Under the pieces are notes generated by a model. It ran no database searches, had not been told where the DNA came from, and was given only the letters and a program-made list of their open reading frames with translations. Shown here in pieces: positions 6,238 through 13,184 of a DNA stretch of 15,522 nucleotides; the stretch's first letter is position 1; the number at the start of each line of letters is the position of its first letter. The position numbers and the translations under genes are program-made. This stretch comes from Dehalococcoidia bacterium (GTDB lineage Bacteria > Chloroflexota > Dehalococcoidia > Dehalococcoidales > UBA1222), in the NCBI GenBank assembly GCA_009779655.1, contig WRDV01000013.1:1-15522 (forward strand), read 5' to 3'.

Positions 6238-6912
6238 CTACTTACTGTCGCCTATGGCTTTCACAATACGCGCGGTGATATCCTCAACATCACCCCCGCC
6301 ATCGACTTCAGCCAAAGTGCCGCGCTGCTTGTAGTATTCTATTACAGGAACCGTATCCCTAAAATAGACTTCCAAACGCTTCAGCACTGTTTCCATAGCG
6401 TCGTCAGGCCGCTGATACAACTCGCCGCCGCACTTAGCGCAAGCGGATACAGCGCCTTTACTCCCGTCATAGTTATAGGGAGTCTGGCACTGCCGGCACA
6501 ACCAGCGACTGGACAGCCTTTTTATTAGCTCAGGCTGCTCTACACTGATATAAACCGCAACATCCACGTTCTCATAAGGTCCGGCTGATAAAGCCTTGTC
6601 CAAGCTCTCAGCCTGCGCCAAATTACGCGGAAATCCGTCTAGGATTATCCCTCTTTGCTCACCCCTCTGCTCCAGCCGCTCAAGCACCATCTGGATAGTA
6701 ATCTCATCCGGCACCAGCGCGCCGCGCTCCATAAATGACTTAACCTTCATCCCAAGCTCATCACCGCGTTCCACCGCTTGACGAAACAAATCACCGGACG
6801 AAAGATGTGTCATATGCATTTCCTGCGCCACCCCGGCCGCTTGTGTGCCCTTGCCGGCACCGGGCGCGCCCAAAAACACAACTATCTTAAAGTCAGTCTT
6901 TGCCAACGACAT
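6238..6912 (-). CDS. adk: Adenylate kinase with zinc-type lid
   Basis: Adk interconverts ATP + AMP and 2 ADP in the cytoplasm. The 224-residue product has the P-loop GAPGAGKGT (residues 15-23), the AMP-binding THLSSGDLFR region (35-44), and LDGFPRN (91-97). The lid domain carries four cysteines, C139, C142, C158 and C161, in the CxxC...CxxC pattern of zinc-containing long-form adenylate kinases; E. coli Adk lacks these. RPDD follows at 168-171. The N-terminus is about seven residues longer than most homologues. The gene starts 3 bases after secY and ends 2 bases before map. Confidence 0.98.
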   Translation of the reverse strand: MSLAKTDFKIVVFLGAPGAGKGTQAAGVAQEMHMTHLSSGDLFRQAVERGDELGMKVKSFMERGALVPDEITIQMVLERLEQRGEQRGIILDGFPRNLAQAESLDKALSAGPYENVDVAVYISVEQPELIKRLSSRWLCRQCQTPYNYDGSKGAVSACAKCGGELYQRPDDAMETVLKRLEVYFRDTVPVIEYYKQRGTLAEVDGGGDVEDITARIVKAIGDSK

Positions 6913-6915
6913 TCT

Positions 6916-8238
6916 CTACTTAATGAAGCCCTCATAGCGGCGCATAGCCAACTGAGCTTCCATCTGTTTCATGGTATCAAGAACCACACCCACCACAATA
7001 AGCATACTGGCACCGGAAATCTGCAGCATAGTGACATTTGTCACGCTGAGTGCGATAAACGGCATTATGGCAACAAATGCCAAGAACAAAGCACCGGCCC
7101 ATGTGATGTGCATAATGACACTGTTCAAATAAGCGGCAGTTTGCTTACCCGGACGAATACCGGGCACAAAACCGCCCTGGCGCTGCAATACGCCGGGAAG
7201 ATCCTGCTGCTGGAACATCACCGTGGTATAGAAAAAAGCAAAACCCACAACCAATAAGAAATACAGCGCCCAATAAATCAACCCTACCGGCATTGATGCA
7301 TTAGGGCTGAATATATTCACAATATGACTGGTAAAACTATCGCCGCCTGGCGTACCACCGGCCCATGTTGCGATAATGCCCGGGAATGTAACCACAGCCA
7401 TGGCGAAAATCAGCGGGATCATACCAGCTGTATTAACACGCATGGGAATATAACTAGAACCGCTCTGGCGGTACATACGTCCGCCGCGATAGACGCTCTT
7501 GGCATATTGAACCGGTATACGACGATGAGCTTCTGTGAATATCACCACCAAGTAAGTTGTCGCCAGCGTAATCGCAAGCAGCAGTATCAATCCTAACGTT
7601 TGACCCTGCTGCTGAGTAAGGAAACCCTCGCCGATTTGCTGAGGCAGCTGAGCCATAATACCAGCAAAGATAATAATCGAGATACCATTGCCAATGCCAT
7701 ATTGGGTAATCTGATTACCCAGCCACACAAGCAACATAGAACCTGCAATTAAGGATAACACAATAGCAACTGTAGCAAGAGCGTCCGTGCTCGCCAGTGC
7801 TCCTTGCCCGCGCAACAAAGCCACCTGCGCATAACCGGACATGCCGGCAAGCGGAATCATAAGCCAATGAGTAATATTACTAATGCGGTTGCGCCCGCTT
7901 TCTCCCTCTTCCGCTAAGCGCTGCAAGGCCGGTATAACGGGCGTCATCAGAGTGATAATAATGCTCGCAGTAATATAGGGATAAACACCCATAGCCGCCA
8001 CGCTAAAGTTCCTGAGAGCGCCGCCGCCAAAAAGATTTAGCATACCAAGCAGCGGATTACCGTCCAGAATATCCTTAATGGCAGCTGAATCCGCGCCGGG
8101 TACCGGCACATGCGCTATTATGCGGAACGCCACCAAAATACCAAAAGTAATGAGCAGTTTCCGCCGCAGATCCGGCAGGCTAAAGGCATCTATCACCGCC
8201 TGAATAAGGCGAGGCCTGGACGACGCTTTTTGCGCCAT
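6916..8238 (-). CDS. secY: Protein translocase subunit SecY
   Basis: SecY is the channel of the Sec translocon in the inner membrane. The 440-residue product has ten hydrophobic segments by eye, beginning at about residues 28-45. Family signatures include AMGVYPYITASIIITLM (82-98, the first SecY signature), GIGNGISIIIFAGI (181-194), the cytosolic loop RRIPVQYAK (239-247), and FVPGIRPGKQT (357-367) in the ribosome- and SecA-facing C-terminal half. Length is normal. Its ATG overlaps the rplO stop codon (TAATG), and adk follows after 3 bases. Confidence 0.98.
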   Translation of the reverse strand: MAQKASSRPRLIQAVIDAFSLPDLRRKLLITFGILVAFRIIAHVPVPGADSAAIKDILDGNPLLGMLNLFGGGALRNFSVAAMGVYPYITASIIITLMTPVIPALQRLAEEGESGRNRISNITHWLMIPLAGMSGYAQVALLRGQGALASTDALATVAIVLSLIAGSMLLVWLGNQITQYGIGNGISIIIFAGIMAQLPQQIGEGFLTQQQGQTLGLILLLAITLATTYLVVIFTEAHRRIPVQYAKSVYRGGRMYRQSGSSYIPMRVNTAGMIPLIFAMAVVTFPGIIATWAGGTPGGDSFTSHIVNIFSPNASMPVGLIYWALYFLLVVGFAFFYTTVMFQQQDLPGVLQRQGGFVPGIRPGKQTAAYLNSVIMHITWAGALFLAFVAIMPFIALSVTNVTMLQISGASMLIVVGVVLDTMKQMEAQLAMRRYEGFIK

Positions 8239-8684
8239 TAGGCAACCTCCTCCGCAGTACCGCCGGCAGCCTCAATTTTATCCTTGGCTGCTGCCGAGTA
8301 GCTGCCAACCTTTATTTTGAGAGCCTTTTTAATCTCGCCGCCAGCAAGAATCTTTACCGGCAACGCAGTAGTCTTAATCAAGCCTTCAGCCAGCAACGCA
8401 TCGGGAGTAACGGACGCGCCAGCATCAAAGCAATTGAGCGCAGACACATTAATAACGTTAATGTTCTTTTTGAAGATATTGGTAAAACCGCGCCGCTCAG
8501 GCAAACGCTTGATAATAGGAAGTTGTCCGCCCTCAAAACCGGGTCTAACACCAAACCCGGCGCGCGACTTGTTTCCTTTGCAGCCGCGACCGGAGTAAGT
8601 ACCATGCCCCGAACCTGTTCCGCGGCCGACGCGCTTGCGAGATTTGCGAGCTCCGTCAGCGGGCGCTAATTCATGTTCTTTCAT
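8238..8684 (-). CDS. rplO: 50S ribosomal protein L15
   Basis: L15 is a late-assembly large-subunit protein. The 148-residue product has the glycine-rich N-terminal extension KRVGRGTGSGHGTYSGRG (17-34) and GFEGGQLPIIKRLPERRGF (about 49-67), both typical. The C-terminal half carries the L18e/L15-type fold, ending in KDKIEAAGGTAEEVA. Its start overlaps the rpmD stop by one base and its stop overlaps the secY start by one base, giving a coupled rpmD-rplO-secY chain. Confidence 0.97.
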   Translation of the reverse strand: MKEHELAPADGARKSRKRVGRGTGSGHGTYSGRGCKGNKSRAGFGVRPGFEGGQLPIIKRLPERRGFTNIFKKNINVINVSALNCFDAGASVTPDALLAEGLIKTTALPVKILAGGEIKKALKIKVGSYSAAAKDKIEAAGGTAEEVA

Positions 8685-8866
8685 TAAGACACCTCCTCCA
8701 CCTTGACCAGATGCCTTACCTTAACGATCATGCCGCGCATAGCAATAGAATCCGCCTTAACCACGCTATGATTAAGACGCCTAAGACCCAATGATTTGAT
8801 AGTGAGCTTCTGATCTTCGGGATACCCGATATCGCTTTTAACCCAAGTTACTTTAAGTCTAGCCAC
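8684..8866 (-). CDS. rpmD: 50S ribosomal protein L30
   Basis: L30 is a small large-subunit protein. The 60-residue product has the family pattern: LKVTWVKSDIGYPEDQKLTI, then LGLRRLNHSVVKADSIAMRG and MIVKVRHLVKVEEV. It starts with GTG at 8866, inside the end of rpsE (8-base overlap), with GGAGG about 9 bases upstream in the rpsE coding sequence. The stop overlaps the rplO ATG (TAATG). Translation is probably coupled on both sides. Confidence 0.95.
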   Translation of the reverse strand: MARLKVTWVKSDIGYPEDQKLTIKSLGLRRLNHSVVKADSIAMRGMIVKVRHLVKVEEVS

Positions 8867-9392
8867 CGCTGGTCGCCTCCTGCGGTTTTTCCGCGCTATT
8901 ACGTTTGGCTAACTCAACCTTTGGATCTTTTAAACTTGCCAGCGCCAGCATAACAGCCTTAGCAACATTAGTCTTATTGGAACTGCCAAGAGACTTAGTC
9001 AAGATATCTTTGATGCCAACAGCTTCTACCACAGCACGCACGCTGCCGCCGGCAATGATACCGGTACCGGGAGCTGCCGGCTTAAGCAGAATATTGGTTG
9101 CGCCGAATCTGGCATTTACCTCGTATGGGATAGTTCCGCCAGTCATATGCACTTTAATCAGATGCTTATGCGCCATGGCATTGGCCTTATTAATCGCCTC
9201 GGGAACTTCGTTTGACTTACCAACGCCAATCCCGACGTGCCCCGCTCCGTCGCCGCTCACCACTAATGCCGCGAAACTGAGACGCTTGCCGCCTTTAAGC
9301 ACCTTGGAAACGCGTCTAATATAAATCAGCTTATCGTTAAGCGCCAACTCGGTCGCATCAATCTTGCTTATAGTTACTTTTTCTTTAGACAT
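8859..9392 (-). CDS. rpsE: 30S ribosomal protein S5
   Basis: S5 lies at the 30S mRNA entry and affects decoding accuracy. The 177-residue product has the N-terminal double-stranded-RNA-binding-like domain with RRVSKVLKGGKRLSFAALVV (26-45) and DGAGHVGIGVGKSNEVPEAI (48-67), then the C-terminal domain with PAAPGTGIIAGGSVRAVVEA (about 107-126) and SLGSSNKTNVAKA. A strong AAGGAGGG lies upstream of the ATG. It follows rplR by 12 bases and overlaps rpmD by 8. Confidence 0.97.
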   Translation of the reverse strand: MSKEKVTISKIDATELALNDKLIYIRRVSKVLKGGKRLSFAALVVSGDGAGHVGIGVGKSNEVPEAINKANAMAHKHLIKVHMTGGTIPYEVNARFGATNILLKPAAPGTGIIAGGSVRAVVEAVGIKDILTKSLGSSNKTNVAKAVMLALASLKDPKVELAKRNSAEKPQEATSGG

Positions 9393-9404
9393 CGCTCCCT
9401 CCTT

Positions 9405-9770
9405 CTAGAATTCCAGCCCGGCTTTGCGCGCCGCTTCAGCCAGACTCTTCACGCGGCCATGATACTTATATCCGCCGCGGTCAAATACTACACATTTTAC
9501 ACCGGCGCTGAGCGCTCTCTCAGCAACCATAGCACCGACAATATCCGCTTGTTCGGCTTTGTTCTTACCGTCAATTCTCTTGGCGATTTCAGGCTCCAGA
9601 GTTGAAGCCGATGTCAGCGTATGCCCCTGATCATCATCAATCACCTGAACGTAAATGTGCTGTAAGCTACGGAAAACACACATGCGCGGGCGCTCAGCCG
9701 TACCCTTAAGCGTAGCGCGGATACGGGCATGCCGCGTCTGTCGAGCCTTCCTAGTACTAAGCTTGGCCAT
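9405..9770 (-). CDS. rplR: 50S ribosomal protein L18
   Basis: L18 binds 5S rRNA with L5 and places it in the central protuberance. The 121-residue product has the basic N-terminus with RKARQTRHARIRATLKGTAE, then RPRMCVFRSLQHIYVQVIDD, and the C-terminal FDRGGYKYHGRVKSLAEAAR followed by KAGLEF, all strongly family-like. Its ATG overlaps the rplF stop codon by one base. Confidence 0.97.
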   Translation of the reverse strand: MAKLSTRKARQTRHARIRATLKGTAERPRMCVFRSLQHIYVQVIDDDQGHTLTSASTLEPEIAKRIDGKNKAEQADIVGAMVAERALSAGVKCVVFDRGGYKYHGRVKSLAEAARKAGLEF

Positions 9771-10330
9771 TATTTTGCTTTACCTCCAACAGCCTTGCCG
9801 GCCTTACCAGGCTTGAGCTTAATAACCTCGCCGGCATAGCGAATACCTTTGCCTTTATAAGCATCGGGCGGACGAATGCGGCGAATTTCAGCAGCCATTT
9901 GGCCAACGGCCTCTTTATCTATACCTGACACCTTAATATTGACATTTTTAGCATCCACGTCAAGCGTAATGCCAGGACGCGGTTTGATACAAACAGTATG
10001 AGTGAAACCAACGCGCAGATTAACGTTAACCCCTTCCTTATCGGCACGAAAACCCACGCCTACAACTTCAAGGCTCTTCTCATACCCGTTATTGACACCC
10101 TCGACCATATTAGCTAAGAGACTGCGCGTCAAACCATGTACCTCGCGATGCAGTTTGGCATCGGACGGGCGCTCAACCGACAAACTGCCGTCCTGCAATG
10201 TCAGCTTCATTTCCGAACTGACAACGCGCGAAAGCTCGCCTCTAGGGCCTTTGATGCGAACCGCATTTCCCTCAATTTTGACTTCCACCCCCTGTGGCAC
10301 TGTGATAGGCATACGACCAATTCTGGACAT
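9770..10330 (-). CDS. rplF: 50S ribosomal protein L6
   Basis: L6 lies near the factor-binding site at the base of the L7/L12 stalk. The start at 10330 gives 186 residues beginning MSRIGRMPITVPQGVEVKIE, the standard L6 start; an upstream in-frame ATG (10396) would overlap rpsH by 46 bases and adds unrelated sequence, so I rejected it. The two L6 repeats are visible, the second with RVGFTHTVCIKPRPGITLDV and the signature IRRIRPPDAYKGKGIRYAGE (about 151-170). The tail is Lys/Gly-rich. It follows rpsH by 20 bases. Confidence 0.96.
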   Translation of the reverse strand: MSRIGRMPITVPQGVEVKIEGNAVRIKGPRGELSRVVSSEMKLTLQDGSLSVERPSDAKLHREVHGLTRSLLANMVEGVNNGYEKSLEVVGVGFRADKEGVNVNLRVGFTHTVCIKPRPGITLDVDAKNVNIKVSGIDKEAVGQMAAEIRRIRPPDAYKGKGIRYAGEVIKLKPGKAGKAVGGKAK

Positions 10331-10350
10331 ATTCAGACCTCTAATTCGAT

Positions 10351-10749
10351 TTACCAAACATAGCACAAAAGCTCGCCGCCAAGGCCTTGCTTCCATGCTT
10401 TATAGCTGGGAACTACACCGCGCGACGTCGATAATATTGCGATACCCATGCCGCCAAACACTCGCGGTATTTCATTGTGCTGCACATACAAACGCAGCCC
10501 GGGTTTGCTCATACGCTTGAGCCCCATAATCATAGGCTTGTTGCGCTCCTGATATTTCAACGTAATCTTAATATCGCGCTTGATACCATTTTCCACAACC
10601 TCATAAGCGCCGATATAGCCTTCCTGCTTTAAGATTTTTGCAATGCTTACCTTCATCTTTGAAGCCGGTACAATCACGCTGTCATGACGCGCCATAGCCC
10701 CATTGCGAATTCTGGTCAACATATCTGCGATAGGATCACTTACTGACAT
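10351..10749 (-). CDS. rpsH: 30S ribosomal protein S8
   Basis: S8 binds the central domain of 16S rRNA and in E. coli also represses the spc operon. The 132-residue product begins with SDPIADMLTRIRNGAMARHD and ends with the conserved S8 signature STSRGVVPSYKAWKQGLGGE (about 107-126) followed by LLCYVW. GGAGGGAG lies upstream of the ATG. It follows rpsN by 25 bases. Any S8 regulatory site in the mRNA would need structure comparison; I cannot confirm one by eye. Confidence 0.97.
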   Translation of the reverse strand: MSVSDPIADMLTRIRNGAMARHDSVIVPASKMKVSIAKILKQEGYIGAYEVVENGIKRDIKITLKYQERNKPMIMGLKRMSKPGLRLYVQHNEIPRVFGGMGIAILSTSRGVVPSYKAWKQGLGGELLCYVW

Positions 10750-10774
10750 CCGCTTCTCCCTCCGTATCTATGGG

Positions 10775-10960
10775 TTACCAGCTGGATTTGCGCACACCGG
10801 GAATCTGCCCCGAGGTAGACATTTTACGGAAGCAGATGCGGCACAAACCAAATAAGCGGATATAACCCCGCGAACGCCCGCACAGGTGGCAGCGATTATG
10901 CTGCTGCACACGGTATTTGGTCGGGCGTTTTGCTTTTACAATTTCTGATACTTTTGCCAT
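10775..10960 (-). CDS. rpsN: 30S ribosomal protein S14, zinc-binding type Z
   Basis: The 61-residue product is the short zinc form of S14, with ligands C24, C27, C40 and C43 (RCHLCGRSRGYIRLFGLCRI) and the ending GQIPGVRKSSW. S14 sits in the 30S head near the decoding region. Many genomes carry a longer zinc-free paralogue; none is in this window. It lies 14 bases after rplE and 25 before rpsH, the usual spc operon position. This form is sometimes named rpsZ. Confidence 0.97.
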   Translation of the reverse strand: MAKVSEIVKAKRPTKYRVQQHNRCHLCGRSRGYIRLFGLCRICFRKMSTSGQIPGVRKSSW

Positions 10961-10974
10961 ATTATCCTCGTTCT

Positions 10975-11514
10975 TTAGTTCTTGACGAAAGGCATACCCA
11001 GCAACTCCAGAAGCTGATGTCCTTCTTTATCCGTCTTCGCACTAGTCACCATAGTAATCTCTAAACCGCGCAACTTATCCACTTTATCAAATTCAATCTC
11101 AGGAAACACCGTCTGCTCCTTGATCCCAAGCGTATAGTTACCGCGCCCATCCCAAGAGTCAGGCACGCCGGAAAACTCTCGGATGCGCGGGAGCACAATA
11201 GCAATAAGTTTATCCAAAAACTGATACATCCGCTCGCCGCGCAGCGTCACTTTAACACCAATAGGCATGCCAACACGTAATTTGAACGCTGAAATAGATT
11301 TGGTAGAACGGCGCACAATAGGCCGCTGCCCTGAAATAGCAGCCATATCCGCCTGAGCTGCCTCAATAGCTTTGGAATTGGTAATAGCCTCGCCGGCACC
11401 TATGTTAAGCACAATTTTCTCAACGCGCGGCACCTGCATCACATTGGCGTAACCGTTCTGCTCCATAAGAGCCGGCACCACGTCCCTACGATATTTATCC
11501 TGCAGTCTTGTCAT
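10975..11514 (-). CDS. rplE: 50S ribosomal protein L5
   Basis: L5 binds 5S rRNA and contacts P-site tRNA from the central protuberance. The start at 11514 gives 179 residues beginning MTRLQDKYRRDVVPALMEQN; an upstream in-frame start (11589) lies inside rplX and adds unrelated residues, so I rejected it. Family segments include MQVPRVEKIVLNIGAGEA (about 27-44), IGVKVTLRGERMYQFLDKL, and the C-terminal GLEITMVTSAKTDKEGHQLL. The gene starts one base after the rplX stop, implying coupling. Confidence 0.96.
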   Translation of the reverse strand: MTRLQDKYRRDVVPALMEQNGYANVMQVPRVEKIVLNIGAGEAITNSKAIEAAQADMAAISGQRPIVRRSTKSISAFKLRVGMPIGVKVTLRGERMYQFLDKLIAIVLPRIREFSGVPDSWDGRGNYTLGIKEQTVFPEIEFDKVDKLRGLEITMVTSAKTDKEGHQLLELLGMPFVKN

Positions 11515-11515
11515 T

Positions 11516-11827
11516 TTAGTCCAACACCTCTTTACACACTTTGCAGCAACGCGCGTGCTTGCCGTTGTCAAGCACGCTGATACCAACACGTGTTGGTTTG
11601 CTGCACTTAGGGCACAGCAACATCACATTGGAAACATGTAGCGGCGCTTCACGTTCAATAATGCCCGCTTGTTTAACATTACCGCGCGGGCGGGAATGCT
11701 TCTTGATGAAGTTCACTCCATCCACCTGAACCCTATCCTCGCGCGGGAAAGCGTAGCGAATTTTACCCTTCTTGCCCTTGTCTTTGCCGGCGATTACCAG
11801 CACGGTGTCATTCTTTTTAATATTCAT
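11516..11827 (-). CDS. rplX: 50S ribosomal protein L24
   Basis: L24 is one of the two proteins that start 50S assembly. The 103-residue product has the N-terminal KOW motif region (VLVIAGKDKGKKGKI, 9-23), EDRVQVDGVNFIKKHSRP, and GIIEREAPLHVSNVMLLCPK. A C-terminal cysteine set (C72, C75, C94, C95, C98) gives a possible zinc-ribbon-like pair, CPKC and CKVC, common in many bacterial L24 proteins. The Shine-Dalgarno region is weak; it lies 12 bases after rplN. Confidence 0.96.
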   Translation of the reverse strand: MNIKKNDTVLVIAGKDKGKKGKIRYAFPREDRVQVDGVNFIKKHSRPRGNVKQAGIIEREAPLHVSNVMLLCPKCSKPTRVGISVLDNGKHARCCKVCKEVLD

Positions 11828-11839
11828 AATATAACCAAC

Positions 11840-12208
11840 CTATAATACTTCAGGAGCCAACGATAGTATCTTTGTAAAATTCTTCTCCCTGAGCTCACGA
11901 GCCACAGGGCCAAAGATGCGTGTGCCTTTGGGATTATTCTTGTCTGTAAGAATAACCGCAGCGTTATCATCAAAGCGAATATACGAGCCGTCATGGCGGC
12001 GATATGGCTGAACGACACGCACTATGACCGCATGCACCACCTCGCCCTTCTTCACCACAGCATCAGGCGTAGCCTTCTTGACTGCACATACTATAACGTC
12101 ACCAACATGAGCGTCCTTGCGTCCGGTACCGCCCGGGATGTTGATACACATCACCTGGCGAGCTCCGGTATTATCCGCCACTCTTAATCTGGTATACTCT
12201 TTAATCAC
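11840..12208 (-). CDS. rplN: 50S ribosomal protein L14
   Basis: L14 sits at the subunit interface of the 50S. The 122-residue product shows the family pattern: LRVADNTGARQVMCINIPGG (8-27), VGDVIVCAVKKATPDAVVKK, and the C-terminal FGPVARELREKNFTKILSLA followed by PEVL. Length is the normal 122. It starts with GTG at 12208, with AGAGG about 7 bases upstream. It lies 12 bases after rpsQ. Confidence 0.97.
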   Translation of the reverse strand: MIKEYTRLRVADNTGARQVMCINIPGGTGRKDAHVGDVIVCAVKKATPDAVVKKGEVVHAVIVRVVQPYRRHDGSYIRFDDNAAVILTDKNNPKGTRIFGPVARELREKNFTKILSLAPEVL

Positions 12209-12220
12209 GGTACTACCTCT

Positions 12221-12499
12221 TTAGATTACTTCCTCAGGTTTAACCTCGGGTACATCCCCTCGGCTCAGAATTTCGGCCACACGCCAGCGTTTCAGTTTGG
12301 ACAAAGGACGAGTTTCCACTATGCGAACCTTATCGTCCAGCTTGCACTCTTCCCTCTCGTCATGCGCCAAATATTTAACCATTATGCGATAGGTTTTATG
12401 ATACAGCGAGTGCTGCTTTTGCTTCTCAACGGCAACAACGACTGTTTTATTCATTTTAGTGCTGACCACCAAGCCTACCATACTTTTTACATTCGCCAT
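12221..12499 (-). CDS. rpsQ: 30S ribosomal protein S17
   Basis: S17 binds the 5' domain of 16S rRNA early in assembly. The 92-residue product has the OB-fold family pattern: LVVSTKMNKTVVVAVEKQKQ (about 10-29), HKTYRIMVKYLAHDEREECK, and DDKVRIVETRPLSKLKRWRV, followed by a short acidic C-terminal tail slightly longer than usual. It lies 10 bases after rpmC and 12 before rplN. Confidence 0.96.
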   Translation of the reverse strand: MANVKSMVGLVVSTKMNKTVVVAVEKQKQHSLYHKTYRIMVKYLAHDEREECKLDDKVRIVETRPLSKLKRWRVAEILSRGDVPEVKPEEVI

Positions 12500-12509
12500 A
12501 GAATTAATC

Positions 12510-12707
12510 CTACCTTATACCCAACTCGCGTTCGCGCTGGATTGTTTTCATGCGAGCAATGTCGCGCTTGGTCTGCGGAATCTCACGATGATTCTTAATC
12601 TGCTTGGTAGCAGCCTTAAAACGCAAATCCAGCGTGCGACGATGCGCTTCATTCAGCTTCTTTTTCATCTCCTCGTCGCCGAGGACGCGTACTTCCTCAA
12701 TCTTCAC
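12510..12707 (-). CDS. rpmC: 50S ribosomal protein L29
   Basis: L29 lies near the exit tunnel and helps bind trigger factor and signal recognition particle. I place the start at the GTG at 12707, giving 65 residues beginning MKIEEVRVLGDEEMKKKLNE, which matches the family start; AAGGAG lies about 10 bases upstream. A much longer in-frame reading (to 12839) overlaps rplP deeply with sequence unlike L29, and a TTG at 12716 sits too close to the AAGGAG. The helical hairpin continues with LDLRFKAATKQIKNHREIPQ and KRDIARMKTIQRERE. The start overlaps the rplP end by 11 bases. Confidence 0.92.
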   Translation of the reverse strand: MKIEEVRVLGDEEMKKKLNEAHRRTLDLRFKAATKQIKNHREIPQTKRDIARMKTIQRERELGIR

Positions 12708-13149
12708 TTGTGCCAAGCTCCTTTCCCTTGCCGCCGCCGACCACCTCGCGGGCAATGAAACGCGTATCAAACGGCAACTTATAAGACGCCAAACGCATAG
12801 CCTCTTTAGCGATATCGTAATCCACGCCGCCAAGCTCAAATAAAATTCTGCCGGGCTTGATTACAGCCACCCAATGGTCAGGGGCGCCCTTGCCGCCTCC
12901 CATACGAGTTTCCGCCGGTTTTGATGTGACCGGCTTGTCAGGGAATATGCGAATCCACACCTTTCCACCACGGCGTACACTGCGCACAATAGCGCGGCGC
13001 GCTGACTCAATCTGACGCGCGGTCATCCAAGCCGCATCAGTAGCCTGCAAAGCATACTCGCCGAAAGCCAATGTCGCACCGGAGTGAGCCGTACCGGAAC
13101 GGCGTCCCTTGTGCGTCTTTCTAAATTTAACACGTTTCGGTTGTAACAT
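12697..13149 (-). CDS. rplP: 50S ribosomal protein L16
   Basis: L16 lies near the A-site tRNA elbow and is needed late in 50S assembly. The 150-residue product begins MLQPKRVKFRKTHKGRRSGT, then FGEYALQATDAAWMTARQIE (about 29-48), KVWIRIFPDKPVTSKPAETR (63-82), MGGGKGAPDHWVAVIKPGRI (83-102), and a C-terminal FDTRFIAREVV followed by a short Gly/Lys tail. It is slightly longer than E. coli L16 (136). It lies 35 bases after rpsC, and its last codons hold the rpmC start. Confidence 0.97.
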   Translation of the reverse strand: MLQPKRVKFRKTHKGRRSGTAHSGATLAFGEYALQATDAAWMTARQIESARRAIVRSVRRGGKVWIRIFPDKPVTSKPAETRMGGGKGAPDHWVAVIKPGRILFELGGVDYDIAKEAMRLASYKLPFDTRFIAREVVGGGKGKELGTSED

Positions 13150-13168
13150 CTGGTTTCCTCTAACACCG

Positions 13169-13184
13169 CAGAGTTAAAACTCTG
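13169..13184 (-). other. Short stem-loop directly after the rpsC stop codon
   Basis: The 16 bases after the rpsC stop form a 7-bp inverted repeat (CAGAGTT with AACTCTG, 2 bases between) starting immediately after TAA. There is no T-tract, and strong L16 and downstream genes follow, so it is not a strong terminator. It may mark a processing or pausing site, or be chance in the largest gap of the S10-derived part of the cluster. Confidence 0.4.

Noticed and set aside
6778..7596. Plus-strand frames opposite adk and secY (159 and 90 codons)
   Set aside because: They are antisense shadows of well-recognised genes, with no domain and low-information His/Thr-rich translations.
8905..9324. 139-codon plus-strand frame opposite rpsE
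   Set aside because: It is a shadow of S5; there is no family resemblance or initiation signal.
10331..10396. Upstream start for rplF
   Set aside because: It overlaps rpsH, and the family start MSRIGRMPI is at 10330.
10002..10520. 172-codon plus-strand frame opposite rplF and rpsH
   Set aside because: It spans two real genes on the other strand, with composition typical of a shadow frame.
11515..11589. Upstream start for rplE
   Set aside because: It lies inside rplX and adds unrelated cysteine-rich residues; L5 similarity begins at 11514.
12708..12839. Longer start for rpmC inside rplP
   Set aside because: Residues before MKIEEVR do not resemble L29 and are an alternate frame of rplP.
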